Origin: Deinandra increscens subsp. villosa
Taxonomy: Eukaryota > Streptophyta > Magnoliopsida > Asterales > Asteraceae
Direction: 5' to 3'
DNA length: 64,000 nt
NCBI GenBank assembly: GCA_039602395.1
Contig: JBCNJP010000012.1
Location: 24,680,396-24,744,395, forward strand
The notes beneath the pieces are model-generated. The model had not been told where the DNA came from, ran no database searches, and saw only the letters and a program-made list of their open reading frames with translations. Shown here in pieces: positions 12,998-24,019 of the stretch. The stretch's first letter is position 1. Each line of letters begins with the position of its first letter. A program made the translations under genes and the position numbers.

Positions 12998-13010
12998 TGG
13001 TATCAGAGCC
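12998..13010 (+). promoter_or_regulatory. Primer-binding site, tRNA-Met type
   Basis: TGGTATCAGAGCC directly downstream of LTR-A, complementary to the 3' end of initiator tRNA-Met; it primes minus-strand cDNA synthesis in plant LTR elements. Confidence 0.9.
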
Positions 13011-13618
13011 AGGGTATAGGGATCTAGCTTATTAGAAATGAATTGACCTATGATATTGCCTTAGGTTTCCCACATGAGAGCCTCCTGCATAGTATGCATA
13101 TTGATTTGTTGTGTCCTTCTGATGCTTCTTGGTCATACATGTTTCAGCTCTTATCTCGATTCTAACACTTAATGCATACATGTACACAAATCTTTTCAGG
13201 CTTCGTAGCCTCTTTCCTTAGTAACGGTGCCTTACGTGCCATTTTAGGAAATCTTCTGACAGACGTGGACGCCTATCTGGGATGCCCCGATGAGAGTGGC
13301 GAAACCTATTTGGCCAAAGCATGTCAAATACCGATAGAAAACCACAAATAACTCATTAGGCCAAAGGTTGTAGTTTCTCAATTGGGAAATGAGGACCATT
13401 ACATTAAGATTTACCTAGTCAACCTGATTTCTCAATTTATGTGTTGGCGGTTTTATGCCCTTCAATGATTCTCAATATCCTATGCTTTATTTGATTTCTG
13501 TCATCTTGGATACCCGAATTCGAATGTTCTATATAGTGTCGTCCTCCTCATAAACCCAAATCGATCATCCACCATGTCTTATCTCTTGTCTCATGAGCAT
13601 TTTCTCCCCTTTCTCATA

Positions 13619-15723
13619 ATGGATCAGAACAATCATTACAACAACCATAAGGTGGCCCAGCAAATCGCACGACAACTGGCGGCCACCCTCCTTAACTTAA
13701 TCCAGCAAGCTCTCAATACTAATTCAATCAACAATGATGATGCTGCAAACCCCGTTTTCTCTTTTAAACGTTGTAAGTCGTGCAAACCTCCAAAGCGTAA
13801 TGGCTCGGGAAACCCTACTGGCCTACCGCGGGGATTTGAGGGCACTGTCCTCCTCTACCAAAGCCAATAAGAAGAAAAGAAAAGGCCACGCGTACTGTTG
13901 TGGCGACCACACCTGCTGCTACCCCCACAACCCATGTTGCCCAAATGGCCTCCAATAATCGGCCGACTTAGAGACCATACTTCACGCCTCACCCTTTGTG
14001 TAACATATACATGCGTCACCACCCCGCAAATGTAATTTGTTGGCTATGTCACTACTATGGCCGTTTCGGCCATCTCATGAACTCTTGGCATCATCCAGCT
14101 CGAGCCCAGCCTCAAATTGTTTAACCTATGGTGAAATGCATGTTTAAGTCGCTGCTAACCACCAGACTAGTTTTTTGCTTGCTTTTTATTGTTATCATTA
14201 TGGAAACCTCGGCCACCTTCCTCACGCTTGTCCCTTGTTAGCCCCCGTTAACACCCCTGTCAATGGCCTTGCTAACCGCGGGACTTGTCAGAGCTTTCAA
14301 AGTGGATGTTGTTTGAAGAACTTTATGATGATGTCTAGTGATCATTTGGGTTCTGTTAAGACTTAAAGCAATCGATCATTACTTTCTTATGGTCATGTTT
14401 GAAACCCTATTAGACTATCTCTATCATGCTTTTATGTTTCGGGATACGTGCTTTCTCTCTTTAAACTTCGAACCATTTCCTTCGCATGCCATTTTCACGA
14501 CGTTTGTTTGGTTGGGGAGTTCTCGTTGATGGGTTCACGAGTTTGTAAGTTGCATAGTTATGGGATTCTGTGCATACAAGGCAACAAATGAGCGCATTAA
14601 CGAGTCTACAAACCTTCGTGCACATGACTATCCGTTTTAATAAGGTTTCAAGTTGACCGTTTTGGATGTTCTTGTTTTAAGCTCACTGGCGTACTTTCAA
14701 GGTATGGTTGTCTAGAAATCTACTCGTTTGGAAATATACGAGTTTACAAGTCCACATATTTACGGGATTGCATGTGTACGAGTTTATGACTCTACAACGT
14801 CTCGAGTGGATAACTCCACATGCGTACCAAATTCAAAAGTATTCGCTCAAAATTAAAAGTCTGTGATCCCCAAGTCATGTTCGCGTTATGCATTACCTCC
14901 TTAACCGTTGTGCCTTGGTGTTATTCGGCGCTGGCACCTCCAAACCTTTTCCTTTCATTTCAGTGTACTTTTCGAGATCTTCACAACAGTTTTTGCTAAA
15001 AGTTTTGCATTTTAAGAATATCATTCGTAACCCCGCCCGGACAGTCAGGTCCTGATAATCTTTGACGATAAACCAGCCAGTGGGCTCAAGCTCTTGCCCC
15101 GCATCAAGCCCACAATACTTGTGCATGGAGTGCATGCATTCTTGGTCCAAATTGTGGTAGTCAGTACTAAAGAAAGGGGAATCGAAGAGATCCCAGTCGT
15201 CCGGGATTACCCAAAAAAGATGTACTTGACAATGCCTTGGTTCTTCCTCCCATTCACTAAACCAACTTTCACATCGATCTCATGCCTTGTGTGACTCTTG
15301 TTGCAAGTCACCTTAGTGTCTCACGATCCTCAGAAACTAAAGATCTATTAACCTCCTTGCTTGGTGTCTTTTACCTTGCTCTTTCCCCTCACTCGCTCCC
15401 ACGAGATCGACTTTCACTCTAGGGTTTTATCTCCTCCATGGTGACGATGTTCCTAAACCCGTGCTCCTCATGTGATGAGGGTGTTTTGACTCAAGATCGT
15501 GTCAAAACCTTTCCTTACTAATTCACGTTGTAATTGATCCTGAGTTTCCTGGTTTATCAAGCTCTTCGCAAAATTCTGTTTCATGCTCCTAAAGTTCGTG
15601 ATCGCCTCCATTGGCGATATAAGAATTTTCTCTAAACCCACTCTTAGTTCTTGATCAGGGAACACGCCTTTACGCAACTGATAAACTCTAGAGAACTTTG
15701 TTTACCTAAACTCCTGAACTGGG
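13619..15723 (+). pseudogene. Degenerate Gypsy gag-protease, copy A
   Basis: A gag start at 13619 (MDQNNHYNN) runs to a CKPPK-type segment near 13790, then frames change. Two eroded zinc knuckles follow: CHYYGRFGHLMNSW near 14050 and CYHYGNLGHLPHAC near 14195, both with the second cysteine replaced by tyrosine. A protease remnant with SLNFEP-type sequence lies near 14460, and the protease-to-RT linker (HAFLVQIVVVSTKERGIEEI, then PVVRDYPK) at 15125-15215. The segment 15340-15723, where the RT start should be, is unrecognisable. The sequence ends at GAACTGGG (15716-15723) without RT. Copy B at 19014-21117 is nearly identical. Confidence 0.75.
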
Positions 15724-15947
15724 CTCTTGTTCACTAAATTGTCGATACATGAATTTGAATCTGGTTGTTTAATCCCGAATTTGTCTATTGTTAATTTATC
15801 AATCGGTTCATGACTCTGGCTCCTATTCAAGTCATGGATTCGATTTCAATCATCTGAATCATGAATTCAATTTTAGATTTCGACTTCTATTCAATTCGTG
15901 ATTTTGATTATTGTTCGATTCGCGTATTCGTCATTCGATACTCTATT
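15724..15947 (+). other. Outer Gypsy element, spacer left of E2
   Basis: Rich in imperfect ATTCGATT/AATCATGAATTC units, like the minisatellite at 29690-30120. It ends in CTATT (15943-15947), the left target duplication of E2, so 15947 and 29581 were once adjacent. Confidence 0.65.
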
Positions 15948-18388
15948 TGTAACATCTCGGTTTTTAATTTATAAATATCTATTAAAAATCATGTTAATAT
16001 GTATCATGGTATACTGAAGTCCCTAAAATACAAACTATGGAAGTTTCGGTTTTTCTCGCAAGTTCGGTATTAACCAGGAGTTCACATATTTGGTATAGTA
16101 GGTCAAACTGAGTATTTGACGAGTTCAATATTCCCAAGTCGCCTCACAAATCATCACGCTCAAAATTGAGTCTCAAGACATTGGTGATTAATCAACAGGT
16201 GATACGTACGTCAAATTGCATGAAAACGTGTTACGTGAATTTAGCTGTCTGATTATAATTCATTATGCAGCATGTTTATATTCGATTTGATTGGCTTGAT
16301 TGTGGTTGACATGATGGAGGATGAAAATGGTGAAAAACATAGAAAACCATAATCAAAAGGCCAAATAACGAAGAACCAAGCTTGAAACGAAGCGACCGAC
16401 CAAAGAAGGCCTCCCTGGGTGGCTCCTCTACCACGAGCCTACCCACAGGAACCTCCCATGGTCCCTAAAGGATGTATGACGAGCAAAACACATATTTTCC
16501 TATTTAAACAATTTTAAACCCTTAAACCCTCATTTCTCCTATCCAAAACAAGCCCTAGCCGCCATTAGAGCTGTTGCATCACTCTACAACATTCCTTTGA
16601 GGATTTTTAAGCAAAACAAGTGGATGTAGGCTCAAAACTCTAACCGTGTTCATCCACCATTGTTCGATAAGTGTTGTTTTCATGTTTTAGCATGTATCAA
16701 GATTTAATTTTTATGTTAGATTTAGGTCTGATCTAAGGTTTTCATGCCATGATATGTGTAGATCCATGATAGGGATGAAAAATACTTGATTTTTATATAC
16801 ATGAAAGTTTATGTATGATAGTGTTTTTGTTAGGTTTTGCATGTTGATGTATAAAGATGGTATTTTGATGCATGAATCATGATAAAATGTTACCTTTGCA
16901 TTAGATCTAGGTGATAACAAAGTAAAGATGCTATCTTGTTGACGCATTTGTGTTAAATATTATATTTTTGTATATATGCATGCATGTTTATGGATAAAGG
17001 TGTTATCTTGATGACCATATGCTTTGAAACTCAATAGATCTACGTAAGATCTTGCATACGTAGATGTTAAAGTATAAATCTTGACGATGAAAGTTCAATA
17101 AAGTTGAAAGCTTTGTTTAGACCATGGATGTAATGTAATAAATAAGCAATTCTTGCTATGATTAGTGGATAAGTATGTGTTAGGATGAATATATTGTATA
17201 AAGTACGTTATGCATGTAATTTGAATGCTTAGTATGTGGATAAATTATGATTGTTTTGAGAAACTACGTTATTGTGTGCAAAATATATATGTTACCATGT
17301 AAATATTCATGAAAATAATTATTATTCGTCGCATGATCGCATGTTATGATAAGTCAATGAGCATGCATTCCCAATGCTTAATAAAAAAGTGATCGTTGCA
17401 TGAATCTTGACCGTTATGCATCAATTATATTAATATACGTGTAAATAATAATTATGCGCGTAAATATTAATTATGTATGTAACCTGAGTATTCGTTGCAT
17501 GGTTTAAGTCTATTGTGCATTTGAATCATGTTAAATTTGTATGTTTATCACTAAATGGAATCACCAATGTGTCGTCGAGTCAACTAGGTCAATCGTGTCA
17601 TGTTGTTTCCTTAAATTTATCTGTCCTTCTCGTTCATTAAGGTAATCTTCAGGGTTAACCCTCTTTTACTCTGGTATTTTCATTCTCACACTCTCAGCAC
17701 TAATACCAATTGAGTATTCATAACCCCTTTTTCCTTTAATGTTTTGGGGTCCAACATGTACACTATATCAATCTCAAATTCTTTACTCTTTACTTTAAAC
17801 TACATGCGAAACTTGTGTGGATTATTGCGGTGGTTGGAATCATTACTCATTACTCAGAATTATTTACTCTAAGCGTAATCATTAACACACTGAGCCAGGG
17901 TAACAATAATAGATCTACTGGTTTGATAACCCATCAGACTTGACCGGTAATTGGCATCAAGTGATTGGAAGCCTAATTGTCAAGGGTTTGATTAAACCCT
18001 TATTATGTGCTTTATTTCATTACTCATTTCTCGTACTTTTGAAAACACACTTACCTCATAGAATCGCATGTCTTACAATTATACGTAAGTTGATGCTATA
18101 CTCTAAACCTAAGTTTACTCACCAACTATTCGTAGTTGACCTTTATGTTGTACATGTTGTAGGATATGCTGTTAGATGATAATGAACTTGTTGATCACAC
18201 TTAGGACGCATGTGGACTTAGTTGAGACCTGGAAAATAGATAATTATGATTGTTATTGTTGGATTATGATGTTATAAATCTTATTGAAATGGGGATGATT
18301 AAGAATTATCACAACTCTAATTTAGTGTTGTGTGCATCTGGACAATCCTCGTGCCCTGATGTTTTTCGCCGTTTGTTGGGGTGTGACA
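15948..18388 (+). mobile_element. E2 5' LTR, chimeric
   Basis: The first ~75 bp (to 16023) match the start of the E2 3' LTR at 27033-27110 (ATTAATTTATGAATAACC-like region, AATATGTAACATGG, AAAGTCCCT). From 16024 (TAAAATACAAACTATGG) it switches to a close copy of LTR-A from 10637, continuing to the LTR end GTGTGACA. An LTR pair made by normal reverse transcription should be identical, so this LTR was altered after insertion or is misassembled. Confidence 0.8.
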
Positions 18389-18391
18389 GAT

Positions 18392-18404
18392 TGGTATCAG
18401 AGCC
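18392..18404 (+). promoter_or_regulatory. E2 primer-binding site
   Basis: TGGTATCAGAGCC three bases after the LTR end, tRNA-Met type. It lies inside the tract copied from the upstream element. Confidence 0.88.
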
Positions 18405-19013
18405 AGGGCTATAGGGATCTAGCTTATTAGAAATGAATTGACCTATTCTATTGCCTTAGGTTTCCCATATGAGAGCCTCCTGCATAGTATGCCTATTGAT
18501 TTGTTGTGTCCTTCTGATGCTTCTTGGTCATATATGTTTCAGCTCTTAACTCGATTCTAACACTTAATGCATAAATGTACACAAATCCTTTCAGGCTTCG
18601 TAGCCTCTTTCCTTAGTAACGGTGCCTTACGTGCCATTTTAGGGAATCTTCTGACAGACGTGGACGCCTATCTGGGATGCCCCAACGAGAGTGGCGAAAC
18701 CTATTTGGCCAAAGCATGTCAAATACCGATAGAAAACCACAAATAACTCATTAGGCCAAAGGTTGTAGTTTCTCAAATGGGAAATGAGGACCATTCCATT
18801 AAGATATACCAAGTCAACCTGATTTCTCAATTTATGCGTTGGCGGTTTTATGCCCTTCAATGATTCTCAATATCCTATGCTTTATTTGATTTCTGTCATC
18901 TTGGATACCCGAATTCGAATGTTCTATATAGTGTCTTCCTCCTCATAAACCCAAATCGATCATCCACCATGTCTTATCTCTTGTCTCATGAGCATTTTCT
19001 CCCCTTTCTCATA

Positions 19014-21117
19014 ATGGATCACAACAATCATCACAACAACCATAAGGTGGCCCAGCAAATCGCACGACAAGTGGTGGCCACCCTCCTTAACTTAATCTAG
19101 CAAGCTCTCAATACTAATTCAATCAACAATGATGATGCTGCAAACCCCGTTTGCTCTTTTAAACATTGTAAGTCGTGCAAACCTCCAAAGCGCAATGGCT
19201 CGGGAAACCCTACTGGCCTACCACGAGGGTTTGAGGGCACTGTCCTCCCCTACCAAAGCCAATAAGACGAAAAGAAAAGGCCACGCGTACTGTTGTGGCG
19301 ACCACACCTGCTGCTACCCCCACAACCCATGTTGCCCAAATGGCCTCCACTAATCAGCCGACTTAGAGACCATACTTCACGCCTCACCCTTTGTGTAACA
19401 TATGCATGCGTCACCACCCCGCAAATGTAATTTTTTGGCTATGTCACAACTATGGCCGTTTCGGCCATCTCATGAACTCTTGGCATCATCCAGCTCGAGC
19501 CCAGCCTCAAATTGTTTAACCTACGGCGAAATGCCTGTTTAAGTCGCTTCTAACCACCAGACTACTTTTTCGCTTGCGTTTTATTATTATCATTATGGAA
19601 ACCTCGGCCACCTTCCTCACGCATGTCCCTTGTTAGCCACCGTTAACGCCCCTGTCAATGGCCATGCTAACCGCGGGACTTGTCAAAGCTTTCAAAGTGG
19701 ATGTTGTTTGAAGAACTTTATGATGATGTCTAGTGATCATTTGCGTTCTGTTAAGACTTAAAGCAATCGATCATTACTTTCTTATGGTCATGTTTGAAAC
19801 CTTATTAGACTATTTCTATCATGCTTTTATGTTTCGGGATACGTGTTTTCTCTCTTTAAACTTCGAACCATTTCCTTCACATGCCATTTTCACGAAGTTT
19901 GTTTGGTAGGTGAGTTCTCGTTGATGGGTTCACGAGTCTGTAAGTTGCATAGTTATGGGATTCTGTGCATACAAGGCAACAAATGAGCGCATTAACGAGT
20001 CTACGAACCTTCGTGCACATGACTATCCGTTTTAATAAAGTTTCAAGTTGACCGTTTTAAATGTTCTTGTTTTAAGCTCACTGGCGTACTTTCAAGGTAT
20101 GCCTGTCTAGAAATCTACTCTTTTGGAAATATACGAGTTTACAAGTCCACATATTTACGGGATTGCATGTGTACGAGTTTATGACTCTACAACCTCTCGA
20201 GTGGATAACTCCATATGCGTACCAAATTCAAAAGTATTCGCTCAAAATTAAAAGTCTGTGATCCCCAAGTCATGTTCGCGTTATGCTTAAATTCCTTAAC
20301 CGGTGTGCCTTGGTGTTATTCGGCGCTGGCACCTCCAAACCTTTTCCTCTCATTTCAGCGTACTTTTCGAGATCTTCACCACAGTTTTTGCTAAAAGTAT
20401 TGCATTTCAAGAATATCATTCGTAACCCTACCCAGACGGTGAGGTCCTGACAATCCCCGATGATAAACCAGCCAGTGTGCTCAAGCTCTTGCCCTGCATC
20501 AAGCCCATAATACTTGTTCATGGAGCACATGCATTCTTGGTCCAAATTGTGGTAGTTAGTACTAAAGAAAGGGGAATCGAAGATATCCCAGTCATCTGGG
20601 ATTACCCTAAAAAGATGTACCTGACAATGCCTTGGTTCTTCCTCCCCTTCACTAAACCTACTTTCACATCGATATCATGCCTTGTGCGACTCTTGTTGCA
20701 AGTCACCTTAGTGTCTCACGATCCTCGGAAACTAATGATCTATTAACCTCCTTGCTTGGTGTCTTTTACCTCGCTCTTTACCCTCACTCGCTCCCGCGAG
20801 ATCGACTTTCACTCTAGGGTTGTATCTCCTCCATGATTACGATGTTCCTAAACCCGTGCTCCCCATGTGATGAGGGTGTTTTGACTCAAGATCGTGTCAA
20901 AACCTTTCCTTACTAATTCACGTTGTAATTGATCCTGATTTTCCTGGTTTAGCAAGCTCTTCGCAAAATTTTGTTTCCAGCTCCTAAAATTCGTGATCGC
21001 CTCCATTGGCGATATGGGAATTTTCTCTAAACCCCTCTTAGTTCTTGATCAGGGAACACGTCTTTACACAACTGATAAACTCTAGAGAACTTTGTCTACC
21101 TAAACTCCAGAACTGGG
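19014..21117 (+). pseudogene. Degenerate Gypsy gag-protease, copy B
   Basis: Near-identical to copy A at 13619-15723, including the damaged zinc knuckles (CHNYGRFGHLMNSW; YYHYGNLGHLPHAC) and the linker at about 20520-20600. It has an extra early stop (CTTAATCTAGC where copy A has CCAGC). The match ends at GAACTGGG, 21117, where sequence passes directly into a recognisable RT. The minus-strand reading frames over both copies are shadows: the plus strand carries the Gypsy linker motif in each. Confidence 0.75.
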
Positions 21118-21859
21118 GAGCCCCACTATTGTTCTTGAAAAAGAAAGATGGTAGCATGCGGATGTGCATTGACTGTCGGGAGTTAGATTTGAACAAACTC
21201 ACAGTGAAGAATCAGTACCCACTACCCAGAATTGATGATTTATTCGATCAACTGCAAGGCACGAAATAGTTCTCGAAGATAGACCTAAGGTTTGGGTACC
21301 ATCAGTTGAAGGTGAAATAGGAGGATATTCCTCAAACGGCCTTCAAAACAAGGTATGGGCACTATGAATTTTTTGTGATGTCCTTTGGACTAACTAATGC
21401 ACCTGTGGCTTTCATGGATCTCATAAACCGGGTGTGCAAGCCCATGTTGGATCGGTCGGTGATAGTGTTCATCGATGACATACTAGTGTACTCTCGAAGC
21501 AGAGATGAGCATGCCATGCACTCAAGGGAGGTACTAGAAAAGTTAAGGGAGGAAAATTTGTATGCTAAATTCTCTAAATGTGCATTTTGGCTAAGTAAGG
21601 TGCAATTCTTAGGCCATGTAATAGGTGTCAAAGGGATCATGGTGGATCTGGCAAAGATTGAGGTGGTTACTAAGTGGGAACCCCCAAACAACCTAACTGA
21701 AGTCCGGAGTTTTCTAGGGTTGGCGGGTTACTATCGAATGTTTATTCAAGTCTTTTCGAAGATATCCCTACCCATTACTAAATCAACCCGTAAAGACGCC
21801 AACTTTGTGTGGGGAGTCGAGCAAGAAGAGGCCTTCCAAAGCCTTAAGCAGAGCTGACT
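21114..21859 (+). pseudogene. Gypsy reverse transcriptase (E2)
   Basis: RT copies element RNA into DNA. Visible in order: WGAP-like start GAPLLFLKKKDGSMRMCIDC, KLTVKNQYPLPRIDDLFDQL, stop codons at about 21267 and 21317, then TAFKTRYGHYEFFVMSFGLT, the catalytic box VIVFIDDIL (the xxDD motif kept), and the connection region LGHVIGVKG and FLGLAGYYRMF. The frame ends at a stop near 21857. Motif order and DD residues are Ty3/Gypsy. In-frame stops make it inactive. It joins the copied gag-protease tract at about 21117. Confidence 0.9.
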
Positions 21860-22320
21860 CAAGCACCAGTTTTAACCCTCCCAAAGGGAACTGATGATAT
21901 GGTGGTCTACTCAGATGCATCGAAGATGGGCCTTGGTTATGTTGTAATGCAAGGGGGCAAGGTGATTGCTTATGCTTCCAGGCAGTTAAAGTTCCACGAG
22001 CATAATTATCCAACTCATGATTTGGAGTTGGCGGCGGTGGTGTTTGCCTTGAAAATATGGCGACACTACCTCTATGGTGTGAAATGCATGATTTTCACGG
22101 ATCATAAAAGCCATACATACTTCTTTAAGCAAAAGGAGTTGAATATGAGGCAGCGGAGATGGCTTGAGACCATAAAAGATTATAATTGTGAAATCCACTA
22201 CCACCCAGGCAAGGCCAATGTGGTAGCGGACGCCCTTAGTCGAAAAGGGGATTATATTCCTATTAAGGTGTGGTCGATGAAATTGTTGGTGACATTTCAT
22301 CTAATCACTAAGATTAAATA
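21860..22320 (+). pseudogene. Gypsy RNase H domain (E2)
   Basis: RNase H removes the RNA strand after cDNA synthesis. The segment reads VVYSDASKMGLGYVVMQGGK (first catalytic D), YASRQLKFHEHNYPTHDLEL (catalytic E), FTDHKS (catalytic D) and HPGKANVVADALSRKG, the usual end of the domain. It is in a different frame from the RT, shifted near 21857. After 22260 the sequence diverges and the E1 insertion follows at 22435. Confidence 0.9.
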
Positions 22321-22434
22321 AGCTCAAGTTGAAGCTATAAAAGAAGAAAATCTAAAGAAAGAATGAATTATGGGCCAAGTGAAAAACTTGGTAGCAGAAG
22401 ATACTGGGCTTAAAACCCGTTTCGGGCGGGTTTA

Positions 22435-23087
22435 TGTAAGGAAATGAAAATCTAAGTCAACCGGTTCAAGATGAAGATTTCCGGTTGAAGATATGTTCAA
22501 GCGGAAAACACTCAAGCGGAAGACTTTTCAACCGGAAAAGCTCAGGCGGAGAACATATCCGGGTGAACTCTTTTATCCAACAGTATAAAGAGTTCAACCG
22601 AAAAAGTACTGAAAGTTCACTTTTGCAGAAATCAGGCCTGCAACTACTTTTCTTCTTCAGATTCAGATCCTAGCCGTCTCCTACTTATAGGTAATTGTAT
22701 TTTGCACATTTCCTCTTATGTATGTTTACTAATGTTCTTTTAGTAAGTTTGTAGATTGACTTTCATGTACGGTTAGATTAGCCCGTATGAGATCAACGGC
22801 TGTGGTTGATCTCCTTAGTACTATATATAGTTGTTAGCTAGTTCATTCACAAGTACCAGATTTAGTGCTTACACTTGTAACAGTTTGAACTTGAGTTAAT
22901 GCAAATAGTACCGAGAAATTTATCTTGTGTTTACTAGTTTATGCAATCAATACAATCAAGCTACAAGTATAAGTAAAACAAAGCTTAAGTAAAACAAGTG
23001 TGATGCAACTTTATTCTGCACGGTTGTGATCCACAAGTAAAGAGTTCTTGTTCTGATTATTTTTTCTGAGTAATCAACGGTCCTACA
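22435..23087 (+). mobile_element. E1 5' LTR, 653 bp
   Basis: Starts TG, ends CA, directly followed by the PBS. The first 200 bp hold interspersed TTCAAGCGG, TCAACCGG and CCGGTTGAA units. ACTATATATAG near 22822 is a plausible TATA region. It carries AAACACTCAAGCGGA (about 22511-22525), absent from the 3' LTR, which looks like a duplication of one motif unit. Confidence 0.93.
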
Positions 23088-23089
23088 AG

Positions 23090-23101
23090 TGGTATCAGAG
23101 C
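23090..23101 (+). promoter_or_regulatory. E1 primer-binding site
   Basis: TGGTATCAGAGC, two bases after the 5' LTR, matching initiator tRNA-Met; Copia-type spacing. Confidence 0.9.
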
Positions 23102-23203
23102 TTTGGCTCTCTACTTTGAAGACTTCTATTGCTTCAAAGTTGATACTTTACTTGCTTACTTGACTTTTACAAGCTTTTTCTGTTTTACAAACTGTTTTTC
23201 ACA

Positions 23204-24019
23204 ATGACTGACTTAACTCTTGGTTCACTTAATGGTAGCTCTAACAAACCACCAATTTTCACTCCTGATGACTTTGATACTTGGAAACTCAGGATGGAAG
23301 GTTTTGTTAGAAGCCTAGACAGACGCATTTGGAACAGGTTGACTGTAGGTCCTTACAGTCCAACTGTTCAATCTGCTGATGATGCCCAAGTGCAAATACC
23401 AAAATCACTAGACAAATATGTTGAAGCTGATTATACCGAGCTTGAATATGATCACAAGGCCTACTGGACACTCCAGGCTGCATTACCCAACTCTATACTG
23501 GTAGGGTTCAAGGGATATAAGACAGCACATGGCTTGTGGAATGCTCTCAGTGAGATGTATGAAGGGTCTAGTGAAGTTAAGGAAAACAAGAAAGATGTTT
23601 TGAAACAAAGATATGAAAACTTTACTTACAAAACTGGTGAATCTATGTCCAACCAGTACCTTAGATTTGTTTCACTTCTTGATGAATTGCAAAAGGTGGA
23701 AGTAAAAACTGAACAGGCTGATGCCAACAGGAAGTTCTTGAGATCTTTGCCTCCTGTGTTGACTGTCTACACAGTCAGCATCAGGGAGTGCAAGGACCTC
23801 AAAAAGCTTAAACTAAGTGAACTCCATGGAGTCCTTAGTGCTTATGAAATGGAGCTTAATCTTAAGCAGAACAACTTTCCTGATGCATCACCGCAGTTGC
23901 AAACCACTGCTTTGGTTACAACTGATTTTCAAAAGATCTCAAACACTTTTCAATATCACTCACCCTCAGTCAGTTTCATTGAGTCACCCAGATGCTCAGA
24001 AAGTTCTTCAATTAAATGA
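23204..24019 (+). CDS. E1 gag-like protein, N-terminal part
   Basis: Start ATG at 23204 is the first after the PBS. Residues 1-270 resemble the Copia gag N-terminal (UBN2-like) region: FTPDDFDTWKLRMEGFV near residue 20, YWTLQAALPNSILVGFKGY near 85, then LWNALSEMYEGS, LKQRYENFTYKTGESMSNQY and a LRSLPPVLTVY segment that parallels the gag LP-x-W region. No zinc knuckle is seen. The frame runs off at a stop at 24019, but the meaningful sequence continues in another frame from about 23990, so one frameshift has occurred. The product would form capsid-like particles if intact. Confidence 0.75.
   Translation: MTDLTLGSLNGSSNKPPIFTPDDFDTWKLRMEGFVRSLDRRIWNRLTVGPYSPTVQSADDAQVQIPKSLDKYVEADYTELEYDHKAYWTLQAALPNSILVGFKGYKTAHGLWNALSEMYEGSSEVKENKKDVLKQRYENFTYKTGESMSNQYLRFVSLLDELQKVEVKTEQADANRKFLRSLPPVLTVYTVSIRECKDLKKLKLSELHGVLSAYEMELNLKQNNFPDASPQLQTTALVTTDFQKISNTFQYHSPSVSFIESPRCSESSSIK

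Noticed and set aside
14893..15150. Minus-strand frame, and its copy at 20270-20545, conserved between two repeats
   Set aside because: The plus strand here carries the Gypsy protease-to-RT linker (HAFLVQIVVVSTKERG, IPVVRDYPK), so conservation reflects the duplication and the minus frame is a shadow.
15468..15677. Minus-strand peptide with ISPMEAITNFRSMKQNF, possible host gene fragment
   Set aside because: It lies in both gag-protease copies of the Gypsy tract; I do not recognise a host protein and found no exon structure.
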